The notes under the pieces are model-generated. The model was given only the letters and a program-made list of their open reading frames with translations, searched no databases and had not been told where the DNA came from. A program made the position numbers and the translations under genes. Shown here one piece after another: positions 17,236-26,293 of a stretch of DNA of 64,000 nt. This stretch comes from Paenibacillus albidus (GTDB lineage Bacteria; Bacillota; Bacilli; Paenibacillales; Paenibacillaceae), in contig NZ_BMKR01000019.1 of the NCBI RefSeq assembly GCF_014644435.1, positions 1 to 64,000 of the forward strand, given 5' to 3'. Numbering within the stretch: position 1 is the first letter of the stretch; every line of letters starts with the position of its first letter.

Positions 17236-19334
17236 TGACAAACCCCGGAAGATGGGTTAGCAGCTTGCTGCTGCTTATGCTGAGTGTCATGCTCGCTATG
17301 GTTCCACAGGCACATGCAGAGGTAACCGCAGAGAATCCCGCGGCAGGGACCGCAGCGATCTTTCCCTATCAGCCATCCGCTAAATATGCGGCGTCCGTGA
17401 ATTACACGCTAAAGGCAAACGGAGTGAGTATCCCTGTTATCCAAGCTTTTAACGACTATGACTATGCCCATTTTTCAATGTCGGAGGGGCCGGTCACGTA
17501 TGAGTTGACTATTCTGAATACGGATAAAGTGCATGAGTATTCCATCAGCCCCAAGAAATTGGGCATTACCGCCTCCAAGGTGGAAGGGCGCACCATTACT
17601 TTTACTACGCAGCAGGATGAGTATCTGATCGTGATGATGAACAATAGAACCACAAAACTGGTGATTGCGGCTGATCCGGCAGAAACAGATGTGCCAGCTG
17701 CGGCGGGGAACGGTATTTTTAATGTGACTGCAGCTCCCTATAATGTAACCGGTACGGGGGGGACTGGCGGCGTGGCACAGCGGACGGCTGCACTGCAGCA
17801 GGCCATCAACGATGCGGGCAATTATGGCACAGCCCAAGGGAATGGCACACAAGGGATTGTATATGTTCCCTCGGGAACCTACTATATCGGCAACCTGGTG
17901 CTGAAGAGCAATACTGCACTTTACATGGCGCCGGGAGCGACCTTTGTGGGTACAGGCAGGACGGCGGATTATACCGAGCACTGGTTCAAGGATTCCATGG
18001 GGCGGCCCGCGACCTGGTGGATCTCCACGGCGTTTAATTCCACGAATATTAAGCTTTACGGACGGGGGACCATCGACGGCAACGGCAAGGTGCTGCATGA
18101 TGACAAGAGCACCAACAATAAAGGAATGATTAATAATCTGGTCGTGCCGATTGCAACGTCGGATTTCAAGATGGACGGGATCGTGATCCGTGAATCTGCG
18201 GCTTGGGCTGTAATGCCTGTCCGTTCCAATGACTTGAAATTTACAAATCTCAAGATGTTCAACAGTCTCGGCATGGGGGAAAACGACGGAATCGACGTGG
18301 TGGAGTCGCAGGATGTGGAAGTATGCCATTCCATCGGGATTGCCCTGGACGATCCGTATTCCACCAAAGCATGGAAAGAGGACACGGATATCGCCTCGGG
18401 CAAAGTGCCTTGGCCAGGCAGTCCGGAGCCGGTGAGTGATGTGCTGTTCGAGGACAGTATTTCCTGGACCAAGTGTTACGGTTACAAAATAGGACAGGGC
18501 GTTATGCAGAACCAGGAGAATATCACTTTCCGGGACGGTGTGGTCTACAAAGCGGCTGTCGGTTTTGCCGTTCATCATAAATACGGCACGGGCAGCGTAA
18601 GTAATGTAAAGTTTGAGAATATGGATATTGAAGATATCAGCGGAAAAAATGATGACAACAGCGCCTGGATGACGATGTTCACGGTTAATAGCAGCGGCAA
18701 TGGCGCCGGTCCGGTGACCGGCGTAACGGTCAAAAATATTACGGTGCGGGATGCCGGTGAAAGCTTTGCGAAGATCAAGGGACTGGAAGGGGCCGAAATT
18801 ACGGATCTAACGTTTGAGAACGTATATATGCCGGGGAGTTCCATGCCAGCAACAACACTGCAGGAGATGAACTTTACCGACCGCGCGTATTACAGCGGCG
18901 TAACGATTAAGCCAGTGCAGAATCCCGAACCGCAGCCGCGGAATAATCTGGCACTGGGGAAAGCGGCGGCGGTATCGGCCAATGACAGTACCGTGGAGAC
19001 AGCACCGCTTGCTTTTGACGGGAATCTGTCAACCCGTGCAGGCACCAAACGAGGGGTGGACCCGGGCTGGATTCAGGTGGATCTCGGTGGGCTCCGGACC
19101 CTTAATGAAGTTCAATTATTCTGGGAAGCCGCTTATGGCAAAAGCTATCAGATTCAGGTATCCGGGGATGCGGCCAACTGGACCCCGGTGTACAGTACAA
19201 CGAGCGGACAAGGAGGATGGGAGACGATAACTTTTAATCCGGTGCAAGCCCGGTATGTCCGGATGTACGGCACCGAACGGGCAACTCAATACGGCTACTC
19301 CCTGTGGGAATTTGAGGTCTACGGGCCGGAATAG
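17235..19334 (+). CDS. Secreted right-handed beta-helix glycosidase (GH28/GH49-like) with C-terminal F5/8 type C domain
   Basis: The protein has 699 residues. Residues 1-28 are a signal peptide ending in AHA. Residues about 30-155 form an all-beta N-terminal domain like that of GH49 dextranase-type proteins. Residues about 160-555 are a parallel beta-helix with clan GH-N style acids in ENDGIDVVES and ALDDPY. Residues about 570-699 form a discoidin/F5-8 type C (CBM32-like) carbohydrate-binding domain (NLALGKAAAVSAND, TRAGTKRGVDPGWIQVDLGG). It should cut an extracellular polysaccharide; pectin, dextran or another glucan cannot be told apart by reading. AAAGGAGG precedes the ATG by 10 bases. Confidence 0.83.
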   Translation: MTNPGRWVSSLLLLMLSVMLAMVPQAHAEVTAENPAAGTAAIFPYQPSAKYAASVNYTLKANGVSIPVIQAFNDYDYAHFSMSEGPVTYELTILNTDKVHEYSISPKKLGITASKVEGRTITFTTQQDEYLIVMMNNRTTKLVIAADPAETDVPAAAGNGIFNVTAAPYNVTGTGGTGGVAQRTAALQQAINDAGNYGTAQGNGTQGIVYVPSGTYYIGNLVLKSNTALYMAPGATFVGTGRTADYTEHWFKDSMGRPATWWISTAFNSTNIKLYGRGTIDGNGKVLHDDKSTNNKGMINNLVVPIATSDFKMDGIVIRESAAWAVMPVRSNDLKFTNLKMFNSLGMGENDGIDVVESQDVEVCHSIGIALDDPYSTKAWKEDTDIASGKVPWPGSPEPVSDVLFEDSISWTKCYGYKIGQGVMQNQENITFRDGVVYKAAVGFAVHHKYGTGSVSNVKFENMDIEDISGKNDDNSAWMTMFTVNSSGNGAGPVTGVTVKNITVRDAGESFAKIKGLEGAEITDLTFENVYMPGSSMPATTLQEMNFTDRAYYSGVTIKPVQNPEPQPRNNLALGKAAAVSANDSTVETAPLAFDGNLSTRAGTKRGVDPGWIQVDLGGLRTLNEVQLFWEAAYGKSYQIQVSGDAANWTPVYSTTSGQGGWETITFNPVQARYVRMYGTERATQYGYSLWEFEVYGPE

Positions 19335-19354
19335 AGCAGGAGCAGGAGCAGGAC

Positions 19355-19393
19355 AAAGCAGCGATTCTTCAGTAAAGGGAGAGTCGCTGCTTT
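19355..19393 (+). terminator. Terminator after the glycosidase gene
   Basis: AAAGCAGCGA (19355-19364) pairs with TCGCTGCTTT (19384-19393); the arms give an A/T-flanked hairpin 20 bp after the stop. Confidence 0.7.
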
Positions 19394-19781
19394 ATGTTGT
19401 GGGCCAATACTGTACGGAAGGCGAGTCCGTTCTACAACTCCCGAGCGAGCGTCAAATGTGTGGACTGAATCCAACCAGTAACCAACTAATCCCAGCAACC
19501 AACTAACCACCATACAACTGCCATCTGCTAGCCTAACCACTATCCGCTTATCCAACCCAACGAACTGCCAAGAACCGGAAACCAAACTCCTTTCTGTCCA
19601 AGGAAAATAAAGTGTTGGATTGAAAAATAAAGTGTTAGACTGGCAACGCTCTATTCAGCGGGCAAGATAGTTATGGATGTCTCGGTGGTTCTGTGTGTTA
19701 CCTGTAATGGTGGAGTATAGATTTCGTTGCACCCTTAGCAGCAGTTTTACTATTCTTGGATTGTGCAATCAAGTACAGAAA
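19394..19781. repeat. Non-coding stretch with AACCA-rich block and a short tandem duplication
   Basis: No gene is visible. Around 19470-19560 the plus strand is rich in AACCA/AACTAACC-like words and shares long stretches (for example CTAACCACCAT and TAGCCTAACCACTAT-like words) with 21768-21865 beyond merR. A 20-bp tandem unit, AAAATAAAGTGTTGGATTG, occurs at 19604 and, slightly changed, at 19624. Confidence 0.5.
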
Positions 19782-19811
19782 AAAGGACAAGGGGAACCCG
19801 CCCTGTCCTTT
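19782..19811 (-). terminator. Terminator of the aldo/keto reductase gene
   Basis: AAAGGACA plus GGG (19782-19793) pairs with CCC plus TGTCCTTT (19801-19811). On the minus strand the stem is followed by TTTTTTCTG. Confidence 0.75.
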
Positions 19812-19860
19812 CTTAATAGATGAGGATAAATACGTGATGAGTTTACGGTTCGATCAAGGT

Positions 19861-20712
19861 TTACAGTTCGACTCTCCAGTTGCCCATCATCTTGGCGACT
19901 TCCGGATCGCGGTACGATAAGAAAAGACTTTCCCGCGTATCGAGAGTGGAAATTTGTTCGATATCGTCCGCGCTCAACTCAAAATCGAAAATGTTGAAGT
20001 TTTCGGCGATCCGCTCTTTACGCACCGATTTTGGAATAGCAACGACTCCACGTTGAACAAGCCAGCGAAGCACGACCTGGGCTACGGACTTGTTGTGTTT
20101 TTCTGCGATCGAGGACAGCACATCGTTGCCAAACAAGTTGTTAAGTCCTTCAGCAAACGGGGCCCATGACTGGTGCTGTACTCCTTGCTCTTTCATAAAA
20201 GCGGCGCTCTCGATTTGGTGGTAGAAAGGGTGCGTTTCGACCTGGTTGACCGCGGGCACGATTTCGTTATGCACGACGAGGTCCATCAGCCGGTCAGGCA
20301 GGAAGTTGCTGACACCGATCGCCTTGATCTTGCCTTCGTGGTACAGGTCTTCCATCGCACGCCAAGCGCCGTAGTAATCGCCGAACGGCTGGTGAATAAG
20401 GTATAGATCGAGATAGTCGAGCTGTAGCTTATTCAAGGATTTGGCAAACGCCAGCTTGGCACTCTCGTAACCGGCATCCTGAACCCAAAGCTTGGTCGTG
20501 ATGAATAGCTCCTTACGCGGTACACCGCTGCGCTTGATCGCGCGTCCGACCGCTTCCTCGTTCAGATAACCGGCGGCGGTGTCGATCAGGCGGTAACCGG
20601 CCATCAGCGCTTCATATACAGCGTTCTCGCATTCTTCAGCATTCGGCACTTGGTAGACACCAAAGCCGATGATCGGCATTTTTACACCATTGTTTAATGT
20701 TACGGTTTGCAT
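19861..20712 (-). CDS. Aldo/keto reductase
   Basis: The protein has 283 residues and a complete AKR catalytic tetrad: Asp44 and Tyr49 in DTAAGY, Lys74 in TTKLW and His107 in LIHQP. The NADPH-binding [12 protein letters not shown] segment is at the C-terminal end. It reduces aldehydes or ketones; close Bacillus relatives handle methylglyoxal and other glyoxals. AGGAGGAATTACA precedes the ATG. Its promoter has a MerR-type 19-bp spacer with a palindrome, and a merR gene is divergent. Confidence 0.93.
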   Translation of the reverse strand: MQTVTLNNGVKMPIIGFGVYQVPNAEECENAVYEALMAGYRLIDTAAGYLNEEAVGRAIKRSGVPRKELFITTKLWVQDAGYESAKLAFAKSLNKLQLDYLDLYLIHQPFGDYYGAWRAMEDLYHEGKIKAIGVSNFLPDRLMDLVVHNEIVPAVNQVETHPFYHQIESAAFMKEQGVQHQSWAPFAEGLNNLFGNDVLSSIAEKHNKSVAQVVLRWLVQRGVVAIPKSVRKERIAENFNIFDFELSADDIEQISTLDTRESLFLSYRDPEVAKMMGNWRVEL

Positions 20713-20817
20713 TGTAATTCCTCCTAATGTTTAAATGTCTTATAGCAAACGGCGCGTATTCCCTGAATCGGGTACTGCAGAGGGGGATTCCACTTACGGC
20801 TCATTTGCATTACAATA

Positions 20818-20848
20818 AGCTTAGGACCTTCGTGTTACACGAAGTCAA
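20818..20848 (-). promoter_or_regulatory. MerR-type promoter with 19-bp spacer and palindromic operator
   Basis: On the minus strand, -35 TTGACT (20843-20848) and -10 TAAGCT (20818-20823) are separated by 19 bases. The palindrome CTTCGTGTTACACGAAG (20828-20844) fills the spacer. This over-long spacer with a dyad between the hexamers is the classic MerR-activated design and points toward the reductase gene. Confidence 0.8.
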
Positions 20849-20885
20849 GGCGTCTTCAAAAATTTATTTTCTAAGGAGGATTCAC

Positions 20886-21335
20886 ATGCATACGGTCAAA
20901 GAAGCCGCCCTAATAACGGGACTAACCGAGCACGCTGTACGTTTTTACACGGATAAAGGCCTGGTGCCAAGCATACAGCGCAATCAAAATAATATTCGGA
21001 TATTTGACGAAGAATCGATCAACTGGCTACATGGCATCAAATGCCTCAAGCAATCCGGTATGCCGATTGAAGTCATAAAAATGTACGTCGATCTCTGTCT
21101 CGAAGGAGATTCGACCATTCCGCAACGCTCCGCACTCATGATGGAGCATAAAGAAGCGGCGCTTGCTAAGCTCGAAGAAGCCAAACAGCACGTTGCCCAT
21201 TTGGAAGAAAAAACCGCCCTATATCAAGCCATTCTGGACCACCGATCTCCAGACACCACCAATCCTGGCAACTGGGACAAAATTCAGCATATGCATAGTG
21301 ACGTATTTTACTCGTCCACTGTTCGGAAGGTGTAA
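20886..21335 (+). CDS. MerR-family transcriptional regulator
   Basis: The protein has 149 residues. The N-terminal MerR winged helix (TVKEAALITGLTEHAVRFYTDKGLVPSIQRNQNNIRIFDEES) is followed by a dimerisation helix rich in E, K and L. It resembles AdhR-type regulators that sense aldehydes; no cysteine is seen in the DNA-binding domain. ATG 20886 follows AAGGAGG; the longer frame upstream has no support. It is divergent from the aldo/keto reductase and probably activates it. Confidence 0.9.
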   Translation: MHTVKEAALITGLTEHAVRFYTDKGLVPSIQRNQNNIRIFDEESINWLHGIKCLKQSGMPIEVIKMYVDLCLEGDSTIPQRSALMMEHKEAALAKLEEAKQHVAHLEEKTALYQAILDHRSPDTTNPGNWDKIQHMHSDVFYSSTVRKV

Positions 21336-21515
21336 GAGATGTACGCGAGACCTAACCGCTCTGAAGAAAATACTCGGTTTTAAACTCCTAATTGGCTTGG
21401 CAATGAACAAGATTCACATCATTCTATAACTTATTTTTCAAAAGCTGACGATTTTTCAATATTAAAATCGCGTTAAATCAAAGATTCTGGTCTAATACTT
21501 TATTTTCACCGAACA
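21336..21515. other. Non-coding, nothing recognised
   Basis: The 180 bases after merR hold no gene, repeat or clear terminator that I can support. Short frames here lack ribosome binding sites. Confidence 0.5.
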
Positions 21516-21743
21516 CTTTCGCGATCCTATCTCCCGGTGCGGGCAGTTCTGATGTATTTGGTGCAGCAGAATCGCTTTTTGATCGCTCGAAAATGAGTTC
21601 TGATGCATTTAGTGCAGTGTAATCTTAGAAAAGCGCCCGTATCTGCCTTATTCGCTATTCCTGATGCACTAAATGCATTCAAATCGGAAAAAAGCCGAAT
21701 TTCCTCGTATCCTGATGTACAAAATGCAGTCAAACGCCTGCCT
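21516..21743. repeat. 228-bp direct repeat, copy 1, built of four related units
   Basis: It is nearly identical to 21866-22093. Inside are four degenerate units beginning near 21547, 21598, 21659 and 21708, each with a core like CTGATGCATTTAGTGCAG or its reverse form CTGATGCACTAAATGCA. The short minus-strand frame that crosses each copy is better explained by the duplication than by a gene. Confidence 0.85.
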
Positions 21744-21865
21744 AATTAATCTACTTAAAACAACTATCCATCCTCCATCCCAACTACTATCTGCTAATCC
21801 AACCACCATTCGCTAACCACCATGCAACTACATCAATTAGCCTACCACTATTAATATCCAACCAC
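21744..21865. repeat. AACCACC-rich spacer between the two direct repeats
   Basis: This spacer resembles 19470-19560 on the far side of the reductase-merR pair, sharing CTAACCACCAT and other words in the same order. No gene is seen. Confidence 0.5.
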
Positions 21866-22093
21866 CTTTCGCGATCCTATCTCCCGGTGCGGGCAGTTCT
21901 GATGTATTTGGTGCAGCAGAACCGCTTTTTGATCGCTCGAAAATGAGTTCTGATGCATTTAGTGCAGTGTAATCTTAGAAAAGCGCCCGTATCTGCCTTA
22001 TTCACTATTCCTGATGCACTAAATGCATTCAAATCGGAAAAAAGCCGGATTTCCTCACATCCTGATGTACAAAATACAGTCAAACGCCTGCCT
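21866..22093. repeat. 228-bp direct repeat, copy 2
   Basis: It differs from copy 1 at only a handful of positions by eye (for example near 21921, 22003 and 22047), which suggests a recent duplication. The offset between copies is exactly 350 bp. Confidence 0.85.
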
Positions 22094-22182
22094 TAACTAA
22101 TCTTCCTAACTAATCTACTTAAGTTCATTGCTGCGAGGGGCTTCTCTACATTACGTATATAGATGTTAATCTGCAGGAAACC

Positions 22183-22212
22183 GTAACAAGAGACGGGATA
22201 GATCCCTGTTAC
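22183..22212. other. Hairpin downstream of the MFS gene
   Basis: GTAACA (22183-22188) pairs with TGTTAC (22207-22212) around an inner GGGAT/ATCCC stem. There is no T run, so it is only a weak terminator candidate for the minus-strand MFS gene. Confidence 0.35.
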
Positions 22213-22276
22213 AGAGATGCACGCCCGGGCAGCGGGTTGAAGACTCAACCTCATTTCGTTCGGGTTCTTTACTTCG

Positions 22277-23470
22277 TCAACCCCTTCTTTTCTCCGTCAA
22301 AAAATACAGCAAAGCCAGCAGGGGCAGCACAAGCCCAATCAGAGTGGTGAGGCTCCAGCCGCCATGGGCATAAGCCCAGCCGCCCAGGGAGGAGCCGATG
22401 GCTCCGCCCACGAAGAAGATGGCCATGAACAGCCCGTTCAAACGGCCCCTGGCTTCGCTTCCCAAGGTATAAATCGCCCGTTGCCCAAGCACCAGATTTC
22501 CCGATACGGCCATATCCAGCATGATTGCAACCAGTACAAGCAGTGCCAGGGTCCAAGTGGAGTTATCGTCAAAAAGATAGGCCAGCACAAAGGACAACAC
22601 GGCAATGATCATGGCTATGCCGGTCAATATACGGGTCCAGCCTTTATCGGCCAGTCTCCCTGCAATTGGAGCTGCGATTGCGCCGCCTACGCCTGCCAGA
22701 GCAAACCAGGCGATGCCTTGCTGGGACATTCCGAAATCATCGGCTAATCTTAAGGGAACCGTAGTCCAGAAGAGGCTGAAGGCCCCGAATAAACTGGCTT
22801 GATACAGAGCCCGGCGGCGCAGGATAGGGGTTTGTTTGAAAAGAACGCCTAATGAGGCGATCAATTGGCCATAGTTCATCGCAGGTACCGGCTGGCGCTC
22901 TGGAAGAATGCGCCATAGAGCTGCTGCGAGCAAAGTGATTATTGCCGCCGAGAGAGCAAAGATGGATTGCCAGCCCCACAGGCTGGCCACAAAGCTGGCC
23001 ACCGGCCGGGCGAACATAATGCCGAGCAGCAGTCCGCTCATCACATTCCCGACCACCCGGCCACGCTGCTCTTCGGATGCCAGGAAGGTAGCATAAGGAA
23101 CCAGGATTTGGGCTACAACAGAGCCAAGGCCGATGAACAGGGAAGCGGTAAGGAACAGCGGCGCTTGGGTGGCAAAGGTTGCAACAAGAAGTGCGGCGAC
23201 TACAACCAATAACGACAGAGCTGCGAGGCGGCGGTTCTCCATAATGTCACTGAGCGGCACGATAAACAGCAGCCCGATAACATAGCCAATTTGAGTGATG
23301 GTGACAATGAGTCCTGCCGCGGCGGAAGAAAGACCTGTATCGGCGCTGATCGGACCGATCAGGGTTTGTGCATAATACAGATTGGCAACGATGAGACCGC
23401 AAGCGGCTGCGAGCAGAAAGGTAATCCAGCCTGAAATGGGTTGACGTGCTTTAACTTGTTCGGTGTGCAT
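22277..23470 (-). CDS. MFS transporter (12 membrane segments)
   Basis: The protein has about 397 residues. It has the short MFS drug/H+ antiporter pattern: LYYAQTLIGPIS in helix 1, IVTITQIGYVIGLLFIVPLSDIMENRR (motif A region), and a second-half repeat GRLADKGWTRILTG. ATG 23470 is preceded by GAGGAGG, so the longer frame is rejected. It is divergent from a tetR gene with three similar palindromic sites between, so it is probably a repressed efflux pump. The exported compound is unknown. Confidence 0.88.
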   Translation of the reverse strand: MHTEQVKARQPISGWITFLLAAACGLIVANLYYAQTLIGPISADTGLSSAAAGLIVTITQIGYVIGLLFIVPLSDIMENRRLAALSLLVVVAALLVATFATQAPLFLTASLFIGLGSVVAQILVPYATFLASEEQRGRVVGNVMSGLLLGIMFARPVASFVASLWGWQSIFALSAAIITLLAAALWRILPERQPVPAMNYGQLIASLGVLFKQTPILRRRALYQASLFGAFSLFWTTVPLRLADDFGMSQQGIAWFALAGVGGAIAAPIAGRLADKGWTRILTGIAMIIAVLSFVLAYLFDDNSTWTLALLVLVAIMLDMAVSGNLVLGQRAIYTLGSEARGRLNGLFMAIFFVGGAIGSSLGGWAYAHGGWSLTTLIGLVLPLLALLYFLTEKRRG

Positions 23471-23497
23471 AAAAATCCTCCTCAACTCTTTTTAAAT

Positions 23498-23606
23498 ACT
23501 AAACGTTCAGTTCACTAATTCATAAACAAATAATATACTGAACGTATCGTTTTGTAAATAGGAGATTTCATTTCAATTGAATTATTAGTATAATGTACGT
23601 ATAGTT
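23498..23606. promoter_or_regulatory. Three related palindromic sites between MFS and tetR genes
   Basis: ACTAAACGTTCAGT (23498-23511), ACTGAACGTATCGT (23537-23550) and ATAATGTACGTATAGTT (23590-23606) share a core like ACTRAACGTWYAGT. Spacing and symmetry suit dimer binding by the adjacent TetR, which would control both divergent genes. Confidence 0.65.
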
Positions 23607-23650
23607 TTGAAATTGAATGTGGTTAACCAAGCAGTAAAGGGGAAATGGGT

Positions 23651-24232
23651 ATGAACGCCAAAAGAGGACGTCCGCGGAATGTGGAAACGGAAAAGTCGAT
23701 CCTTGCCGCCGCCTATGACTTGCTTTTTGAACTCGGCTTTGGAGCAGTCACAGTTGAGAAAATTGCCGAGCGTGCGGGAGTCAGCAAAGCCACTATCTAT
23801 AAATGGTGGCCCAACAAGGCCGCTGTGGTGATTGATGCTTTTTTGTCTGCGACGACAGCAAGAGTGCCGGTGCCGGATACAGGCTCCGTCTATCAGGATA
23901 TCCTGGGTCATGCGACTGATTTGACCCGGTTCCTGACCAGCCGTGAAGGTCAGATCATCAAAGAGATTATCGGGGAAGGGCAACTGGATGCCGGATTGGC
24001 TGAAGCCTACCGGACAAGGTACTTTCAGCCCCGGCGGCTTGAAGCCCGGCAGCTTCTGGAACAAGGGGTTAGGCGGGGAGAACTGAAGGAAGGCCTTGAT
24101 ATCGGGTTAAGTATCGATCTTATTTACGGGCCGATTTTTTACAGATTGTTATTGACCGGTGAACTGTTGGACGATGTGTATGTCGAACATCTGGTTACGG
24201 CTGGGTTTGAGGGGATTCGTGCCAGAAATTGA
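23651..24232 (+). CDS. TetR-family transcriptional regulator
   Basis: The protein has 193 residues. The N-terminal helix-turn-helix reads SILAAAYDLLFELGFGAVTVEKIAERAGVSKATIYKWWPNKAAV, then a TetR_C_16-like helical domain. Either ATG 23645 or 23651 is possible behind AAAGGGG; the latter has better spacing. It is divergent from the MFS gene and is its probable repressor. Confidence 0.92.
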   Translation: MNAKRGRPRNVETEKSILAAAYDLLFELGFGAVTVEKIAERAGVSKATIYKWWPNKAAVVIDAFLSATTARVPVPDTGSVYQDILGHATDLTRFLTSREGQIIKEIIGEGQLDAGLAEAYRTRYFQPRRLEARQLLEQGVRRGELKEGLDIGLSIDLIYGPIFYRLLLTGELLDDVYVEHLVTAGFEGIRARN

Positions 24233-24247
24233 ACAAACCGGGAAGCT

Positions 24248-24282
24248 AAACAGCCGCAGGGACTTTATTCCTGCGGCTGTTT
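24248..24282. terminator. Bidirectional terminator between tetR and the serine hydrolase gene
   Basis: AAACAGCCGCAGG (24248-24260) pairs perfectly with CCTGCGGCTGTTT (24270-24282) between two convergent genes. Confidence 0.8.
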
Positions 24283-24355
24283 GGTATGGCCTAGAGGGGC
24301 CGGACCGTCGCCCCTTCATGAATGCCGCCCGGCAGCCTGTTTCCTGCTGTTAATA

Positions 24356-26293
24356 TCAGGCGAGGGAATAGAAATTGTAAGAATACAGGAAAAACGTAAT
24401 CGCCAGGAATGAAATCATCAGCACGGCGGTGAGCAGCTTCATTGGCAGTGTATTTCCCGTGGCCTTCCATTTCCGGGCTACAAGGTACACAGCGGGAATA
24501 AAGGCTATGGCGAGCACCCAGAAGAAGAGGATATTCAGCTTGAAATTAGCCATGGACTGGAAAGGATCACTCGACAACCGGTTTACTGAAAGGATCAGAT
24601 TTCCGATGCTCAGCAGCCCCAGGAAGGAGATCAGGATTACCCCTGCACGCAGCGGAAGTCTATGCTTGTTGCGGGGTCTTGTTGTTCTTCTGGAGTTGCG
24701 AATCCAGCCGATGATACCCACGGCTAATCCGACGGTGAACAATAAGGCGGCTCCTCCTACCAGCACATAATTGAAGATTACGGTTTCTGTGAAAGACACC
24801 GGTCTCTCGTCAGCGATCACACCGTACGACAATTGGGTCACCTTTCCGCTGTCGTCGGTTTGGAAATACACACGGCTGATATCTATCCCTGCGTTATCCA
24901 TAAGGGTGTTGCCGGGAGTCACACGCTCGTAAAGATAAGGTTCAATTTCTACGAAAGAAACGTTTATATTCATGTAAGGAATGCTTAGATCTATGCCTCC
25001 TTTGGCATTGGCAGTAATTACGGTATCCGTATCCTGGACAACGGAAGTGACCTTCAATATATTGGAGTCGACAGCACGGGCAGAACGGTATTTCCCGGCT
25101 ACCTGCTCGCTATGATTGAATTCGCTTGTTGCTTCCGGGGCAAGCCGCGAATCTCCTACAAACAGCTTAATCAGCTCACTTCTGGCGCCGGACATTTCAT
25201 TGGCAACATTGGTCAGGATGCTGATTCCGAAATTCTCTTCGGGAACAATGGATAGGAGAGATGAGAAGGCAATAGTATTTCCTCCGTGCTCCAGCACACG
25301 ATACTGCCCTGCAAAATGTTCCCAAAAGCCATGGGCATTACCCGGCAGCAATGGATGATGGGTATAAGATACTTCGTGCATCTGCTGAAGCGTCTCCGGC
25401 TGCTGGAAGAGCTTGTATTTCGCGGAACCGGTGGTATTCAAATGAGCCAGCATAAAATGTGCCATGTTCTCTGCGGTAATGTTCAGGGAACCGGCCGGCA
25501 TGTCATTGATATAAAAATTCGGCTGTGCAGCCCATTCACCGCCCGCTTTGGCATAACCGACGGCTTTATTCTCCATGATTTCCGGAATCAGATCATAGCG
25601 CGGGGTAAAAAAGGACTGCTTCATGTCCAGCGGTGCAAAGATATTTTGCTGAATATAATCTTCAAAAGACTTCCCGGACACACGTTCTACAATATAGCCG
25701 GCCAAGTTGGTTCCGTAGTTGGAATAAGCAATCACAGTTCCTGGCGTATAAATCTGTTTCGGTTGATTCCCAGGGGCGATATGCTCTTCGAGCGGTTTGA
25801 TCTGGGTAGGGTCGCTAACGAGCAGGCCCTCTGTGCGTTCTTCAAACCCGGCCGTATGGCTCATTAAATGATTCAGGGTGACAGGTTCTTTAAAGGCAAG
25901 ATCAAGGAATCCGTCGGGCAGGTATTTCCGGATGTCGGCCTCCAGATCCAATTTGCCTTGTTCAACCAGTTGCATCACCGCCGTCCAGGTAAACAGTTTG
26001 GATACAGAACCGGCTTCCAGATAGGTGGTTCCGGCATCAACGGGAGTCTGCTTCGCGATATCGGAATAGCCGTAGCCCTTCATAAAGACAATCTCCCCGT
26101 CTTTTACAATCGAGACAGAGGCACCGGGGACATCTTTTCCGATGTATTTCTTCATAATCTGATCTGTCTTCGCTTCAAGCTCTGCCACCGGAATCCCGCT
26201 GGGGGTGGCCGGAATAGACGGCGCTGCGTAGGACTGAAGTGGGCCGATCGTCAACAATGCCAATAAGATAAATGCGGACCATAATTTTTTCAT
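24356..26293 (-). CDS. Membrane-anchored beta-lactamase-fold serine hydrolase
   Basis: The protein has 645 residues. A signal peptide (residues 1-24, ending in SYAA) leads to a class C beta-lactamase/penicillin-binding fold. The motifs are SVSK (nucleophile Ser96, Lys99), YSN at 190-192 and HGG at 336-338. Residues about 390-510 form a beta-rich linker domain, and four hydrophobic helices at about 515-640 anchor the C terminus. Such proteins act on peptidoglycan stems, D-amino-acid esters or peptides outside the membrane. The ribosome binding site AGAAGGAGA is rather far (about 14 bases) from the ATG. Confidence 0.88.
   Translation of the reverse strand: MKKLWSAFILLALLTIGPLQSYAAPSIPATPSGIPVAELEAKTDQIMKKYIGKDVPGASVSIVKDGEIVFMKGYGYSDIAKQTPVDAGTTYLEAGSVSKLFTWTAVMQLVEQGKLDLEADIRKYLPDGFLDLAFKEPVTLNHLMSHTAGFEERTEGLLVSDPTQIKPLEEHIAPGNQPKQIYTPGTVIAYSNYGTNLAGYIVERVSGKSFEDYIQQNIFAPLDMKQSFFTPRYDLIPEIMENKAVGYAKAGGEWAAQPNFYINDMPAGSLNITAENMAHFMLAHLNTTGSAKYKLFQQPETLQQMHEVSYTHHPLLPGNAHGFWEHFAGQYRVLEHGGNTIAFSSLLSIVPEENFGISILTNVANEMSGARSELIKLFVGDSRLAPEATSEFNHSEQVAGKYRSARAVDSNILKVTSVVQDTDTVITANAKGGIDLSIPYMNINVSFVEIEPYLYERVTPGNTLMDNAGIDISRVYFQTDDSGKVTQLSYGVIADERPVSFTETVIFNYVLVGGAALLFTVGLAVGIIGWIRNSRRTTRPRNKHRLPLRAGVILISFLGLLSIGNLILSVNRLSSDPFQSMANFKLNILFFWVLAIAFIPAVYLVARKWKATGNTLPMKLLTAVLMISFLAITFFLYSYNFYSLA

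Noticed and set aside
17475-18578. 367-codon antisense frame opposite the beta-helix glycosidase
   Set aside because: Shadow frame rich in His, Arg and Ile without start signal or domain.
21527-22083. Pair of 68-codon minus-strand frames
   Set aside because: They are created by the 228-bp duplication, have no ribosome binding site and show no protein-like conservation that can be separated from the DNA repeat.
21516-22093. Possible CRISPR array
   Set aside because: The units are degenerate, vary in orientation, and the sequences between them are themselves duplicated. No cas gene is near.
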